Origin: Quillaja saponaria
Lineage: Eukaryota; Streptophyta; Magnoliopsida; Fabales; Quillajaceae
Direction: 5' to 3'
Assembly: GCA_029379385.1 (NCBI GenBank)
Contig: CM055612.1
Coordinates: forward strand, 3,410,001-3,474,000
Length of the DNA: 64,000 nucleotides
A program made the position numbers and the translations under genes. The notes under the pieces are model-generated. The model did no database searches and was not told the DNA's origin. It saw only the letters and a program-made list of their open reading frames with translations. Of this stretch, positions 11,801 through 21,642 are shown one piece after another (position 1 is the stretch's first letter; every line of letters begins with the position of its first letter).

Positions 11801-14411
11801 TCTAAGGATTCGACAAATTCTCACGAATTTAGTGAGGTATGCTGATTCTTAAATTTTCTGTTGAGGTTTCATATCTGGCTACGTATAACTCTATAGATCA
11901 GATCTTGATTCAATTATTGTATTAACCATCTGAAGTTACCCATTTAGTCTGTTATCTAAATGATTCCAGTTGCCCCTTTTCTTTTGTGGGGGAAGAGGGA
12001 AGGCTGTTAGCTATATACATTCATTTTTATCTGCCAATTAGGTTGCTATGTCTTTTCTGTTTTTGACATATCTCTTGTATGAATGGATAATGTTACTTTC
12101 TATATGTCGCAGCAATGCTATCAAGTTTACTCATGAAGGAAAGGTTGGTATAAACCTTTATGTTGTACCGGATCCATCTTTTGGAAATGCAGAAGGATAC
12201 CACCAAAAGTTAATTGCAGATCAGCAAACTATTTCAGTGAATGATGTGAAAGGAGAGAAATGTCTATCAACATCTCAAATTAGCAGTGATGAAAATGGAC
12301 TCGACAGTAAAAAGTGTGGTGAATGTCCTAGACAAAATCATCCATTTAATGATGAATCTACAACCCCGACTAAGAATGAATCCTCAATAAATGGAGATTT
12401 TGAGGAGCAATTACATGCTGCTGAAACAACAGTTTGGATTCGATGTGATGTATATGACACAGGAATTGGAATACCAGGTATCTTTTAAATGCTCATCTGT
12501 CTTCAACCAATCTGTTGAAACATACAATTTAGAATCTGTTCTGTTTATGCTCCAAGTTGGCTTCATTAATTATGTTAATGAAAGTACTCATTACATTCTT
12601 TCTCTTTTTTCCATTATATTGTAACAGACAATGCTTTGCCCACTTTATTCAAAAGATACATGCAAGTTAGTGCAGATCATGCTCGGAAGTATGGTGGGAC
12701 GGGGCTAGGACTAGCAATATGTAAACAACTGGTAAATGTTTCTTGTTCCTTGATTTCATTTAAATTCCCTTTCAAAGTGTTCCAAAAAACTGTGTACGAT
12801 TTTATTTATAGATAATATAGGCCAAATAACTCCTGTACACTTGAAATAGGTTGAGCTGATGGGTGGTCGTCTTACAGTGTCTAGCAAAGAACATCGCGGC
12901 TCTACATTTACATTCATTCTTCCATACAAAGTTTCAACTACATGTGATCATTCTGATGATCCTGATGAGCTATCTGATATGGATAATCATGATGATGTGG
13001 AGGATGATACAAATGAGGGCTTCTTTCAATTCCAACCCCGCACTCTGGGTTCTCTGTTCTCTTCCAATGGATCTGCAAGGGCCACAAAGTTGTTATCACA
13101 AAATATTGCTTACAGTAGCTCTAATTTTAGGGGGTTCTCAGATGTTGCTTATTCATTACCCTCCGGTAACATTAGATCAAAAGAGACAGCTTCCATTCAG
13201 GATGGATTGTCAGAGGTTGATATTAATCCAGAAATAGCTGAGTCAGAAAATTCAGTAAGCCACATTCCAGATCAAGAAATTGAAAATGGAGTTTGCAATT
13301 ACAAGCAGCTTCAGGAAAACATGAACTGTCAATACCAAAATCCTAGTATAAATTGCACTCAACTTAAAGAGGCAAGTAGAGAAGTGGCCGTAGCAACAAA
13401 GACAACTGAGCCCCAACCAACAAGTCAGAGTCAAGAAAAGTGTGACACAATTTCTCAATGCGTTAATGACAGTACAGAAGAAGTTCTGAAATCCACATTA
13501 AGACCTAGGATTCTTCTTGTTGAAGACAACAAGATAAATGTGATGGTGGCAAAGTCAATGATGAAACAGTTAGGTCATAGCATAGATGTTGTGAATAATG
13601 GAATTGAAGCTGTTCGTGCAGTTCAACGCAACAGTTATGATCTGATTCTCATGGTACTTCCTATCTCAAAACTTTTTTATCTTGTGGCAGTTTAGTTTTC
13701 AAGTTCAGAAACTTGTCTTGTGGGATGCTATGCATTCTGTCGAAAAGAATTTTCAACTAACTACCTCTAAAATTTAAAAATCCAAAGAACGATGCTAGTC
13801 GGTATTAATTTCATCCGTTTGTGTTCAGCACAATTTCTTGAAGTTATGGTAGTGGTAATTATGCAGTACCTGGATTTTGCAGGATGTCTGCATGCCAATT
13901 ATGAATGGCCTTAATGCAACGAAAATAATTCGTTCATTTGAGGAAACTGGCAATTGGGATGCTGCATCGGAGGCTGGAATTGATAAATTTGTACCTGAAG
14001 CAGATTCTTTACATAATGATGAAGGTTCTTCGCTTTCCAGAAAGCGGATCCCCATCATCGCGGTGAGCTGTTAGAATTATAATTTATCAGATTGTTCGAA
14101 CACAAAGCTTGATGTCCTTCTTGCATGAAAGATTTAGATATAGTGTCAATTGTTAGGAATTACTATCCTTGGCATAGATGTCATCTTTGATCATGAGTGC
14201 ATATGATCATCATCAATGTGGTTTACATATGTATATGTGCATGTAAAAAAATGAAGTCACTCACAAAAAGCATTTGGTGTGAATGCAGATGACAGCAAAT
14301 GCTTTGTCAGAGAGTGCTGAAGAGTGTTTTGCAAACGGTATGGACTCTTTTGTGTCAAAGCCTGTAAATTTTCAAAAGTTGAGACAGTGTCTTGAACAAT
14401 ATCTGCCATGA
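8801..14411 (+). CDS. HK5: Hybrid histidine kinase 5 (AHK5/CKI2 ortholog)
   Basis: Sensor hybrid histidine kinase of the two-component phosphorelay. Twelve coding exons splice in phase to 3063 nt (1020 aa): 8801-9520, 9716-9772, 9974-10201, 10287-10380, 10473-10679, 10846-10976, 11787-11836, 12113-12477, 12628-12731, 12850-13653, 13883-14062, 14289-14411. The start MVYEMESD matches the AHK5 N-terminus as I recall it. No membrane segment is seen. Domains: coiled coil about 85-235; PAS about 240-335 ending [13 protein letters not shown] box [12 protein letters not shown] with phospho-His 381; N box NLVSNAIKF near 497; G boxes DTGIGIP and [15 protein letters not shown]; linker about 690-870; receiver with VEDNKINVM and phospho-Asp 921, first residue of exon 11 (DVCMP), then KP near the C-terminus. 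Arabidopsis AHK5 (about 922 aa) acts in H2O2, ethylene, ABA and stress signalling. The extra length here is mainly in the acidic insert of exon 8 and the exon 10 linker. Exons 10-12 are the donor of three downstream pseudogene fragments. Confidence 0.95.
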
Positions 14412-14881
14412 TATTATTGTAAATTTGCGATAGAATTCTAGGAAAGTTTTGTGATCAATGTATAGTGTGCTCCTCAGCCATTAGCATCTCAATATAGTGT
14501 ATATATATCTATATCATTCTCTTTTTTCTTTCTCTCTCTGCAAATGTCCTTCTAGATGTCTGAGATTAACTACACAATGTGTTACTTTCAACAACAAAAA
14601 TATAAATAAATAGAAAAAAACTCATGGTTCTTATTCAAAAAGAACATGTCATTTCCCAAAAGTTTTAATAAATAATTTACCACATTTTTCAATATGTGAA
14701 TGGACTTCTTCAAAAGCAAAACCATCCTTAAAGCATTGCTATTTTCAGGAGTTTGTTTCATGCAACCTTCTATTACAGGTAAGACTCATGAATCTAACTG
14801 AAAGAAATTACTACGTGTAAACAGAGTCGTGATAAATATGGTCATCATTCCAAATAGATATATACTCTTTTTTATATTAAA
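14412..14881. other. HK5 3' flank
   Basis: 3'-UTR and downstream flank of HK5. No gene is seen. This stretch is copied, with small indels, after each of the better-preserved HK5 fragments (33471-33950 and 43644-44240), so it belongs to the duplicated block. Confidence 0.6.
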
Positions 14882-15193
14882 TTAGGATTGGTAATAAATC
14901 GAATCACGTCTCGATCCGAACTTACCCGACCCACAACCTTGATCCAATCTAATGTTTCCTGATTCGTAAAGAATCCTAATTTCCCTCCTCCAACAAAGAA
15001 GAGTGGATATACTGACATCTACGTCAACAATGGAAATGACCCATAACCTTTTACACGCAGAAGCCCAGCAGGCCAGAAGCCGCAGCCCGCCTACCAAGTT
15101 CCAAACTAGCATTGCAATGAACGAAAACAAAAGCAAATCAGAGATGACCCAGGCAAATATTCTTTCCACTCTTGGCTTTTCAGTCTTTTCCAT
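14882..15193 (-). CDS. Small putative membrane ORF, convergent with HK5 (copy 1)
   Basis: Not recognised. The ATG at 15193 opens MEKTEKPRVERIFAWVISD, followed by a hydrophobic stretch (LLLFSFIAMLVWNLVGGLRL), then ACWASACKRLWVI and a polar tail, about 103 aa if the frame is real. A second ATG lies 12 codons upstream. In favour: the same start and hydrophobic core recur in the copy at 44514-44242 and, decayed, at 34209-33955 and about 57180. Against: the copies are parts of recent segmental duplications, so similarity alone is weak evidence of selection. The copia insertion sits about 50 bases upstream of the first ATG and would separate it from its original promoter. Confidence 0.3.
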   Translation of the reverse strand: MEKTEKPRVERIFAWVISDLLLFSFIAMLVWNLVGGLRLLACWASACKRLWVISIVDVDVSISTLLCWRREIRILYESGNIRLDQGCGSGKFGSRRDSIYYQS

Positions 15194-15249
15194 GAAGAGG
15201 GAATCATTCAGAACTGTTGGTGTCTTCAAATTGATAGAGAGACTGATAT

Positions 15250-15496
15250 TGTCAAAAGTTAGTGCATCTTTTCTATTACTCAGAATTCCTAGTCTTATTG
15301 CTTATTTGTTTCAATTGACTTAGTCAAGGTTATTAAGAGTTTATTTAGGAATATGTTGCTTTGAGTTATCTACTGTATCTTTAGTTTGATCTTTTATATT
15401 TTTAGCCTATATATAGGATTGTACTTTCAGTTTAATAAAGTACACAAGCAGTAACAATTTCATTCCTTTTTATCTTGCAACTCATTTGTTGTTTCA
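15250..15496 (+). repeat. 5' LTR of the copia element
   Basis: A 247-bp direct repeat of 20185-20431, bounded by TG and CA. It contains a TATATATAGG box and an AATAAAGT polyadenylation-like signal in its 3' third. Confidence 0.93.
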
Positions 15497-15546
15497 TGGT
15501 ATCAGAGCTACAGATTTAACTTTGATTCTTTTTGAAGGTTGCTGAG

Positions 15547-16138
15547 ATGGATTCAAATGGGACTGGAGGCAGCTTTACACAGTATGGTGTAGAGAAGCTT
15601 GTGGGTACAAACTACAAGTACTGGCGGTTGTGCATGGAAGCTTTTCTTCAAGGTCAAGACCTATGGGATCTAATAGCAGGAACAAATTTAATTCCTATCG
15701 ACACTCCTGAGAATGCTGAAGCAAGAAGGAAGTGGAGAATGAAGTGTGGAAAAGCTTTGTTTGCTTTGAGATCATCAATCAATAAGGAGCTTATTGATCA
15801 TGTTCGTGACCTTGAATCGCCAAAGGAAGTTTAGGATACTCTAGAAACTTTGTTCATGAAGAAGAACACTTCAAGATTGCAATTTCTGGAAAATGAGCTT
15901 GCTGGCCTCACTCAAGGTGATATGTCCATTTCACAATATTTCTTGAAAGTAAAAAATTTGTGCGCAAAGATTTCAGAATTGGATGAATCAATCAAAGAAC
16001 CTCGCTTAAGAAGATATCTTATTCGAGGTTTGAGAAAAGAATACATGCCATTTATCACTTCAGTGCAGGGATGGGCGACTCAGCCAAGCATTGCTGAATT
16101 TGAAAATTTGCTGAGCAACCAAGAGTCGTTAGCAAAGT
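15547..16138 (+). pseudogene. copia gag, N-terminal part, interrupted by stops
   Basis: Starts MDSNGTGGSFTQYGVEKLVG. The YKYWRLCMEAFLQGQDLWDL block and the later QYFLKVKNLCAKISEL segment are typical of copia gag (DUF4219/UBN2 region). A TAG at 15832-15834 and another at 16138-16140 interrupt one otherwise continuous frame. The coat protein therefore cannot be made at full length without readthrough. Confidence 0.85.
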
Positions 16139-16140
16139 AG

Positions 16141-16412
16141 ATGGCAGGGGTCAATGTATCTGGAATTGATGATGTTCTTTTCTCTAAATGGAAAGGAAAG
16201 AGCCAGCAAGATTCAAACAATGATGATCCTGAGAATAAGGTTAGTTCGTACAAGCCGAAGAAGTGTTACAGGTGTGGGAAGCTTGGTCACATTCGAAGGA
16301 ATTGTCGTGTAAAGCTTGAAGATGGGAATTTGAGCACTGACCTTGGCAGTAACCAAGATGAACCAGTCGAGTGGGAGAAGTGTCTTTCAAATGAGGTGAT
16401 TGATGATGCAGC
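16141..16412 (+). pseudogene. copia gag zinc knuckle
   Basis: The frame continues after the stop and carries a CCHC nucleic-acid-binding knuckle, CYRCGKLGHIRRNC (CX2CX4HX4C). It is then cut by the nested hAT-like insertion, and the reading resumes at 16989. Confidence 0.85.
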
Positions 16413-16980
16413 TAGGGGTGGCAATGAGCCGAGCTAGCTCGTGAACAGCTCGTGAGCTACTCGTTAAGAGCTCGGATCAAGCTCAGCTCGTTTCCTAAAC
16501 GAGCCGATCTTGAGCTTTATTTTAAGCTCGTTTAGTAAAACGAGCCGAGCTCAATCTTTCCAAAGCTCGGCTCGTGAGCTCGTGAGCTCGTGAGCTCGTG
16601 AGCTCGTGAGCTAGCTCGTTTAATATTATTTAATAATTTTTTTTATTATTTATATATACATTTATAATAAATATATTTATATACAACAAAACTAACACAA
16701 ATTGTTACTTGGTTTAGTGGTAAACTGCACAAATTTTCACTAAGAGGTCTTGGGTTCGACTCTCCTTGCCTACAAAACATTTTTAGAATTTTCAAAAAAT
16801 TTCACGAGCCGAGCCGAGCTTGAATATTTGCTCGCGAGCCCTTAACGAGCTTAGGCTCGCGAGCCTAGGACAAGCTCGAGCCGAGCTCGAGCCCACCTAA
16901 AGTGAGACGAGCCGAGCCGAGCTTAGCTTTGCCAAAGCTCGGCTCGAGCTAGGCTCGAGCTCGGCTCGTTGACACCCCTA
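16413..16980. mobile_element. hAT-like non-autonomous element nested in copia gag
   Basis: A 568-bp insertion with terminal inverted repeats: it starts TAGGGGTGGCAATGAGCC and ends GGCTCGTTGACACCCCTA. It is flanked by an exact 8-bp duplication GATGCAGC (16405-16412 and 16981-16988); 8-bp duplications are the hAT signature. The subterminal regions are packed with short motifs around GAGCTCGT and GAGCCGAGC in both orientations, including about five tandem units near 16568-16612. No transposase ORF is present. The centre holds a tRNA-like segment. Confidence 0.9.
16701..16772 (+). other. tRNA-like (pol III A/B box) segment inside the hAT-like element
   Basis: TGGTTTAGTGG at 16709-16719 resembles an A box and GGTTCGACTCT at 16753-16763 resembles a B box. 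The spacing is about 34 bases, as in tRNA genes and tRNA-derived SINEs. The flanks do not form a convincing full tRNA cloverleaf, so I call it a tRNA-derived remnant, not a tRNA gene. Confidence 0.45.
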
Positions 16981-16988
16981 GATGCAGC

Positions 16989-19900
16989 TACATCCATGTA
17001 TTCTGGAAAAGAACCTCTCAATGTCAATTCCTTCATCGACTATGAGAAAGAATGGATTTTTGACTCGGGATGCACACACCACCTGACAGGAAATGAGTCA
17101 CTACTTTCAAATGCTCACCATCATGATAGAAATCGAGTAATTGTTACAGCAGACAACTCAGTTCATCCAGTGAAGAAAGAAGGGTCTGTGAATGTCCAGG
17201 TAACTCATTCTGATAATGATAATATTGTCTTAAAAAGTGTGTATCATGTCCCAGGAGTGAAGAAAAATTTAGTTTCAGTTTCTCAAATAACTGATTCTGG
17301 AAAGTATGTTCTTTTTGGGCATAATGATGTGAAAGTGTTAGAAAATGTGGAGAAAATAGTTGGTGATGTTATGTATACAGGAAACAAAAAGTCTAACCTG
17401 TTTGTATTGTCTGCATCTGAAGCATATGTGGAAAAGACAAGCCGAAATAATAGTGTAGCCATTTGGCATGCTAGATTGGGCCATGTTGGCTATCAATCAT
17501 TGAGACAGATTTCCTCTAAGCAGTTAGTTGATGGAATGCCAATTCTGAAAGACATACCATCAGATTTGGTTTGTCAAGGTTGTCAATTTGGCAAGTCACA
17601 CTGTCTTCCTTTCACACCTTCATAGAACTGGAGAACAAAGCCGTTTAACTTAGTGCATTTAGATTTGATGGGGCCAACGAAAACACCCAGTTATAGTGAT
17701 TATCGTAATATAATGATATTTGTTGATGATTTTTCCAAGTTCACATGGGTTTATTTTTAGAAGCAAAAGAGTGAGGCTTTTGCAAAGTTTCTTGAATTCA
17801 AGAACAATGTTGTAAAAGAATTTGACTCAAATATCAAATGCTTAAGAACAGATAATGGGCTAGAATACTTGGATGGTGCATTTTTTAAATATTGCAACGA
17901 TAATGGAATTCAAAGGCAGATGACTTGTTGAGCTACTCCTCAACAAAATGGCGTTGCTGAACGAAAAATTGCACATCTTACTATAATGTGTTTGTCATGG
18001 ATACATGATAAAAATCTTCCTCGATCTTTTTGGGCTGAAGCAATGAAATGTTCATGTCATGTTGTAAACCGACTACCTCCATGGCAAGGTAACAAATCTC
18101 CTTTTCAACTTTTGTATGATAAGAAGCCAAATGTTAGTTATATGCGTGTTTTTTGGTTCAACTTGCTTTGTTCATATACCCAAAAGTGACAGAACTAAGT
18201 TAGATCCAAAAGCAAAGAAGTGCATTTTTGTTGGCTATGATCAATATAGAAAAGGTTGGAGATGCATGGATCCGGTGACCAAGAAATTCACTACTTCTCG
18301 AGATGTCATCTTTGACGAAATTTCACCATACTACAGCAGCTCTCAACTCACATCTAAAATCTTTGAAAATGATAATTTATTGGCAGATAAAGTAGAAGAT
18401 TTTGCAGATGCACAAGATGATTCACCACCTTTGAATCATGACAATTCTAAAAGAAGTGGGACTAATGATGTTTCAGAAGAGTTGTTGCCATCAAATTCAG
18501 AAAACAAGGAGCAAGTTGCTCTAAAATTGAGGAAGTCCAATAGAGAGAAGAAGGAGCCAGCTTGGATGAAAGATTACGCTGTCCATGGAAATCAAGGTAC
18601 TGTGACAGAATGCTTTTTTATTGGACCTTGTGATTTTCATGAACCATCATGTTTTGAAGAAGCTAGAAACCATCCAAAATGGGAAGAAGCTATGCAAGAG
18701 GAAATTTCAGCATTGAAGAAAAACAACACGTGGGAATTAGTACCCAAACCAAATGATATTCAGCTGGTCACTTGCAAATGGGTTTACAAGTTAAAAAAGA
18801 GGGTTAACGGATCAGTGGACAGATACAAAGAGCGGCTGGTTGCTCGAGGTTTTTCACAACATTATGGATTGGATTATGAAGAGACATTCAGTCTAGTAGC
18901 AAAGATGACTACTGTTAGAACTATCATCTCCCTGGCTGCTCACAAAGGGTGGAAATTGTGGCAACTTGATGTGAAAAATGCTTTTCTATACGGTGATCTG
19001 GACAGAGAAATCTTCATGGAGCAGCCATAAGGATTTGTTTCCTGTGAGTCTCCTCACCATTTATGTAGGCTCAAGAAAGCATTATATGGTCTCAAGCAAG
19101 CTCCTCATGCTTGGTATGGTAAAATATATGAGTATCTTAGTTTTTGTGGTTTTAAGATTTCAAATTCAGATTCAAGTATGTTTATTAGAAGAAGTTTTGG
19201 AGTGCATGTGCTGGTTCTTTTATATGTGGATGATATGATCATTACTGGAGACAATTGTATTGAGATTACACGTTTATGTGATGACTTGGCTGTCCGGTTT
19301 GAAATGAAGAATTTAGGTGAGGCTGGATGCTTCCTTGGTTTGGAAATTGAGCAAGGAGAGAATCGAGTGTTTCTATCTCAACAAAGATATGCAAAGACCT
19401 TACTGAAACGTTTTTCTATGGAAGAAGCAAAGCCCAAGCTTACTCCTATGGAACCACACATCAAGTTGCAAAAAGATGAAGGAAAGCCATTGATGGATTC
19501 ACATAAATTTAGACAACTTGTTGGTTGTTTAATTTATCTGACTATAACAAGACCTGATTTGTCATATGCAGTGAGTGTTATTTCTCAATTTATGGAAAAT
19601 CCACAGGTTTCTCATTGGGATGCAGGAAGAAGAATCTTAAGATATGTGAAAAGCACTGTTGACTATGGATTGAAGTACAAAAAGAATGGTGAGTTTCTTT
19701 TAAATGGATTTGTTGATTTTGATTAGGTAGGTGATATAAATGACAGGAGATCAACAACAGGTTATTGTTTCAACATGGGGTCCGCTGCAATTTCTTGGTG
19801 TAGCAAGAAGCAACCAAATATTGCTCTGTCAAGTGCTGAGGCAGATTATTGTGCCTCAACAGTGGCTGCCCAAGAGTGTGTTTGGCTGAAACAATTAATT

Positions 19901-20140
19901 TCTGATATCTATAGGAAGGTTGACTATCCTATTGCAATGAGATGTGATAATGAAAATGCAATCAAGTTAGCATCAAATCTAGTGTTTCATGCTCGTACAA
20001 AACACATCGAAGTTCAACACCATTTCATTCGAGAAAAAGTTCTGGAGCAAGTAATTGAAATAAAGAACATATCAACAGGTGATCAAATTGCAGATGTTTT
20101 TACTAAGGCACTTGCAAAGCCTAAGCTAGAGTTATTTTGA
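16989..20140 (+). pseudogene. copia pol: protease, integrase, reverse transcriptase, RNase H
   Basis: Degenerate polyprotein. Protease DSGCTHHLTG is at about 17065. The GAG-pre-integrase block IWHARLGHVGYQSL with CQGCQFGKSH precedes a TAG at 17623. The integrase core follows with further stops (TAG near 17758; TGA near 17929). RT carries WKLWQLDVKNAFLYGDL and, after another stop at 19028, the active-site motif LLYVDDMIITG. RNase H shows [11 protein letters not shown] and ends near 20138. At least five lesions and one or more frameshifts are visible, so it is non-functional. Confidence 0.9.
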
Positions 20141-20184
20141 GATGCCCTTGGTTTGGTGGATCGTAAGTATGCACTAAGGAGGAG

Positions 20185-20431
20185 TGTCAAAAGTTAGTGC
20201 ATCTTTTCTGTTAATGAGAATTCCTAGTCTTACTGCTTGTTTGTTTCAATTGACTTAGTCAAGGTTGTTAAGAGTTTCTTTAGGAATCTGTTGCTTTGAG
20301 TTATCTAATGTATCTTCAGTTTGATCTTTTATATTTTCAGCCTATATATAGGATTGTACCTTTAGTTTAATAAAGTACACAAGCAATAACAATTTCATTC
20401 CTTTTTATCTTGCAACTCATTTTTTGTTACA
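20185..20431 (+). repeat. 3' LTR of the copia element
   Basis: A 247-bp partner of the 5' LTR, preceded by the purine tract AAGGAGGAG. About 16 substitutions separate the two LTRs by eye. Confidence 0.93.
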
Positions 20432-20436
20432 GATAT

Positions 20437-21642
20437 TGAGGCAAAAAATTGGAGCACTTTGAAACAAAGACTCTATACCTTCTCAAAGCAAAGCCCTTAG
20501 CGGCTGAGCACCGCCTGGTAGTGTTTCTATATCACCGTCTGCCTAGAATTTGTTTACCTCATATGAGTTATCTGCCTTGAAAACTTATACCCATAGTAAT
20601 CATCTGGCTTCTTAGCATTTCTGCAATTGTGTGTTAGAAAGCTTTAAACTTTGGGTTTAAGGTTCACAAATAGTTGTATTAAAAACTAGAATGGGTCAAG
20701 GTATTTTTATAATCAGAATTTAGAAATTTTAATTTATTTCCTATAATGATTACAACTAAAATCCCTACGAAGCCTCTAATGCCTACAAATAGGACAACAA
20801 AATCCAGGAAAAATTAAAACAAATCTCAAAGACCGGAACTCTCACCCTAATTCTAGTCTTAATTACGGTACCTAACCCAAATTAAGATATTTTAATCCTA
20901 ATTATAATATCTAACTCTTATTACAATAAGCTAACTATCATTACGAGAACATAACCCTATTTTAACACTAATTACGGTATCCTAACTTTAATAACGATAT
21001 CCTAACACTGATTATAGTACTATAACTTTAATAATGATATCCTAATACTAATTACGGTATAGTTACTCTAATCCTAGTTGCAGTACCTTAACTATAATTA
21101 TGGTACCTCTATCCATAATTAACCCTAACCATAATTACAGTAACCTAACCCTAACCCTAACCCTATATAACAAGTAAAATCACCATTTCATTAGCCAATG
21201 TAATTTATAACTCTACAAGGTGTTATTTTAAAAATTCTGAGTTAGTTTTACTTTGTCATTCAGATTCTTCCCTATGTTTTAATTGTCTACTTGTGTGATG
21301 TTTTTTTAAAATTCTGAGTCAGTTTTACTTTGTCACTTCTATATGTTTTGATTGTCCACTTGCATGACAGGCAGACCCTTTTGACATTTAATACATGTTC
21401 ATTTGACTGTCATAATCTTTCCAGAAAACAATGTGCCCTCTATCATGACTGTCACCATTTCACTAATTTAACCACTGAATAGTCACGTCTCAATTGTTTA
21501 TGAAGTTGCAAACATGTACGTTTCTGGACTAACACTACCAGATTTTATGTTACAAACTTACACACCACCTAATTTAGTTAAGCATACAATTATGGAATCC
21601 TATGTCATTGTTATAGAGCCAAAGGATTAATCTACACCTACA
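20437..21642. other. Spacer between the copia element and GLR-A
   Basis: The first 100 bases continue the sequence interrupted by the copia insertion. It is collinear with 44572-45870 in the second block. No gene is seen. It contains the telomere-like repeat listed separately. Confidence 0.6.
20840..21170. repeat. Degenerate telomere-like minisatellite (copy 1)
   Basis: A run of imperfect units of about 18-20 bases, typically CCTAACACTAATTACGGTAT with T/A drift. It merges at the right end into near-exact plant telomere units (CCCTAAC three times at about 21143-21165). The array is repeated at 44960-45390 in the duplicated block. Confidence 0.75.

Larger units (their letters stand above)
15245..20436 (+). 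mobile_element. Ty1-copia LTR retrotransposon, degenerate, with target-site duplication
   Basis: Complete structure with decayed genes. The 247-bp LTRs (15250-15496 and 20185-20431) start TGTCAAAAG and end in CA. They are flanked by the 5-bp duplication GATAT (15245-15249, 20432-20436). A homologous empty site exists at about 44565-44580, where GACTGATATTGAGG is uninterrupted. The primer-binding site TGGTATCAGAGC (initiator Met tRNA) starts at 15497, and a purine tract AAGGAGGAG precedes the 3' LTR. Domain order gag - protease - integrase - RT - RNase H marks it as copia. I count about 16 differences between the LTRs (roughly 6-7%), so the insertion is not recent. Several in-frame stops make it non-autonomous now. 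A hAT-like element is nested at 16413-16980. Confidence 0.95.

Noticed and set aside
16701..16772. A functional tRNA gene
   Set aside because: A and B boxes are present but no consistent acceptor stem or anticodon arm could be drawn.
20840..21170. A CRISPR-like or regularly spaced array
   Set aside because: Units are contiguous and degenerate with no unique spacers, in a plant nuclear context.
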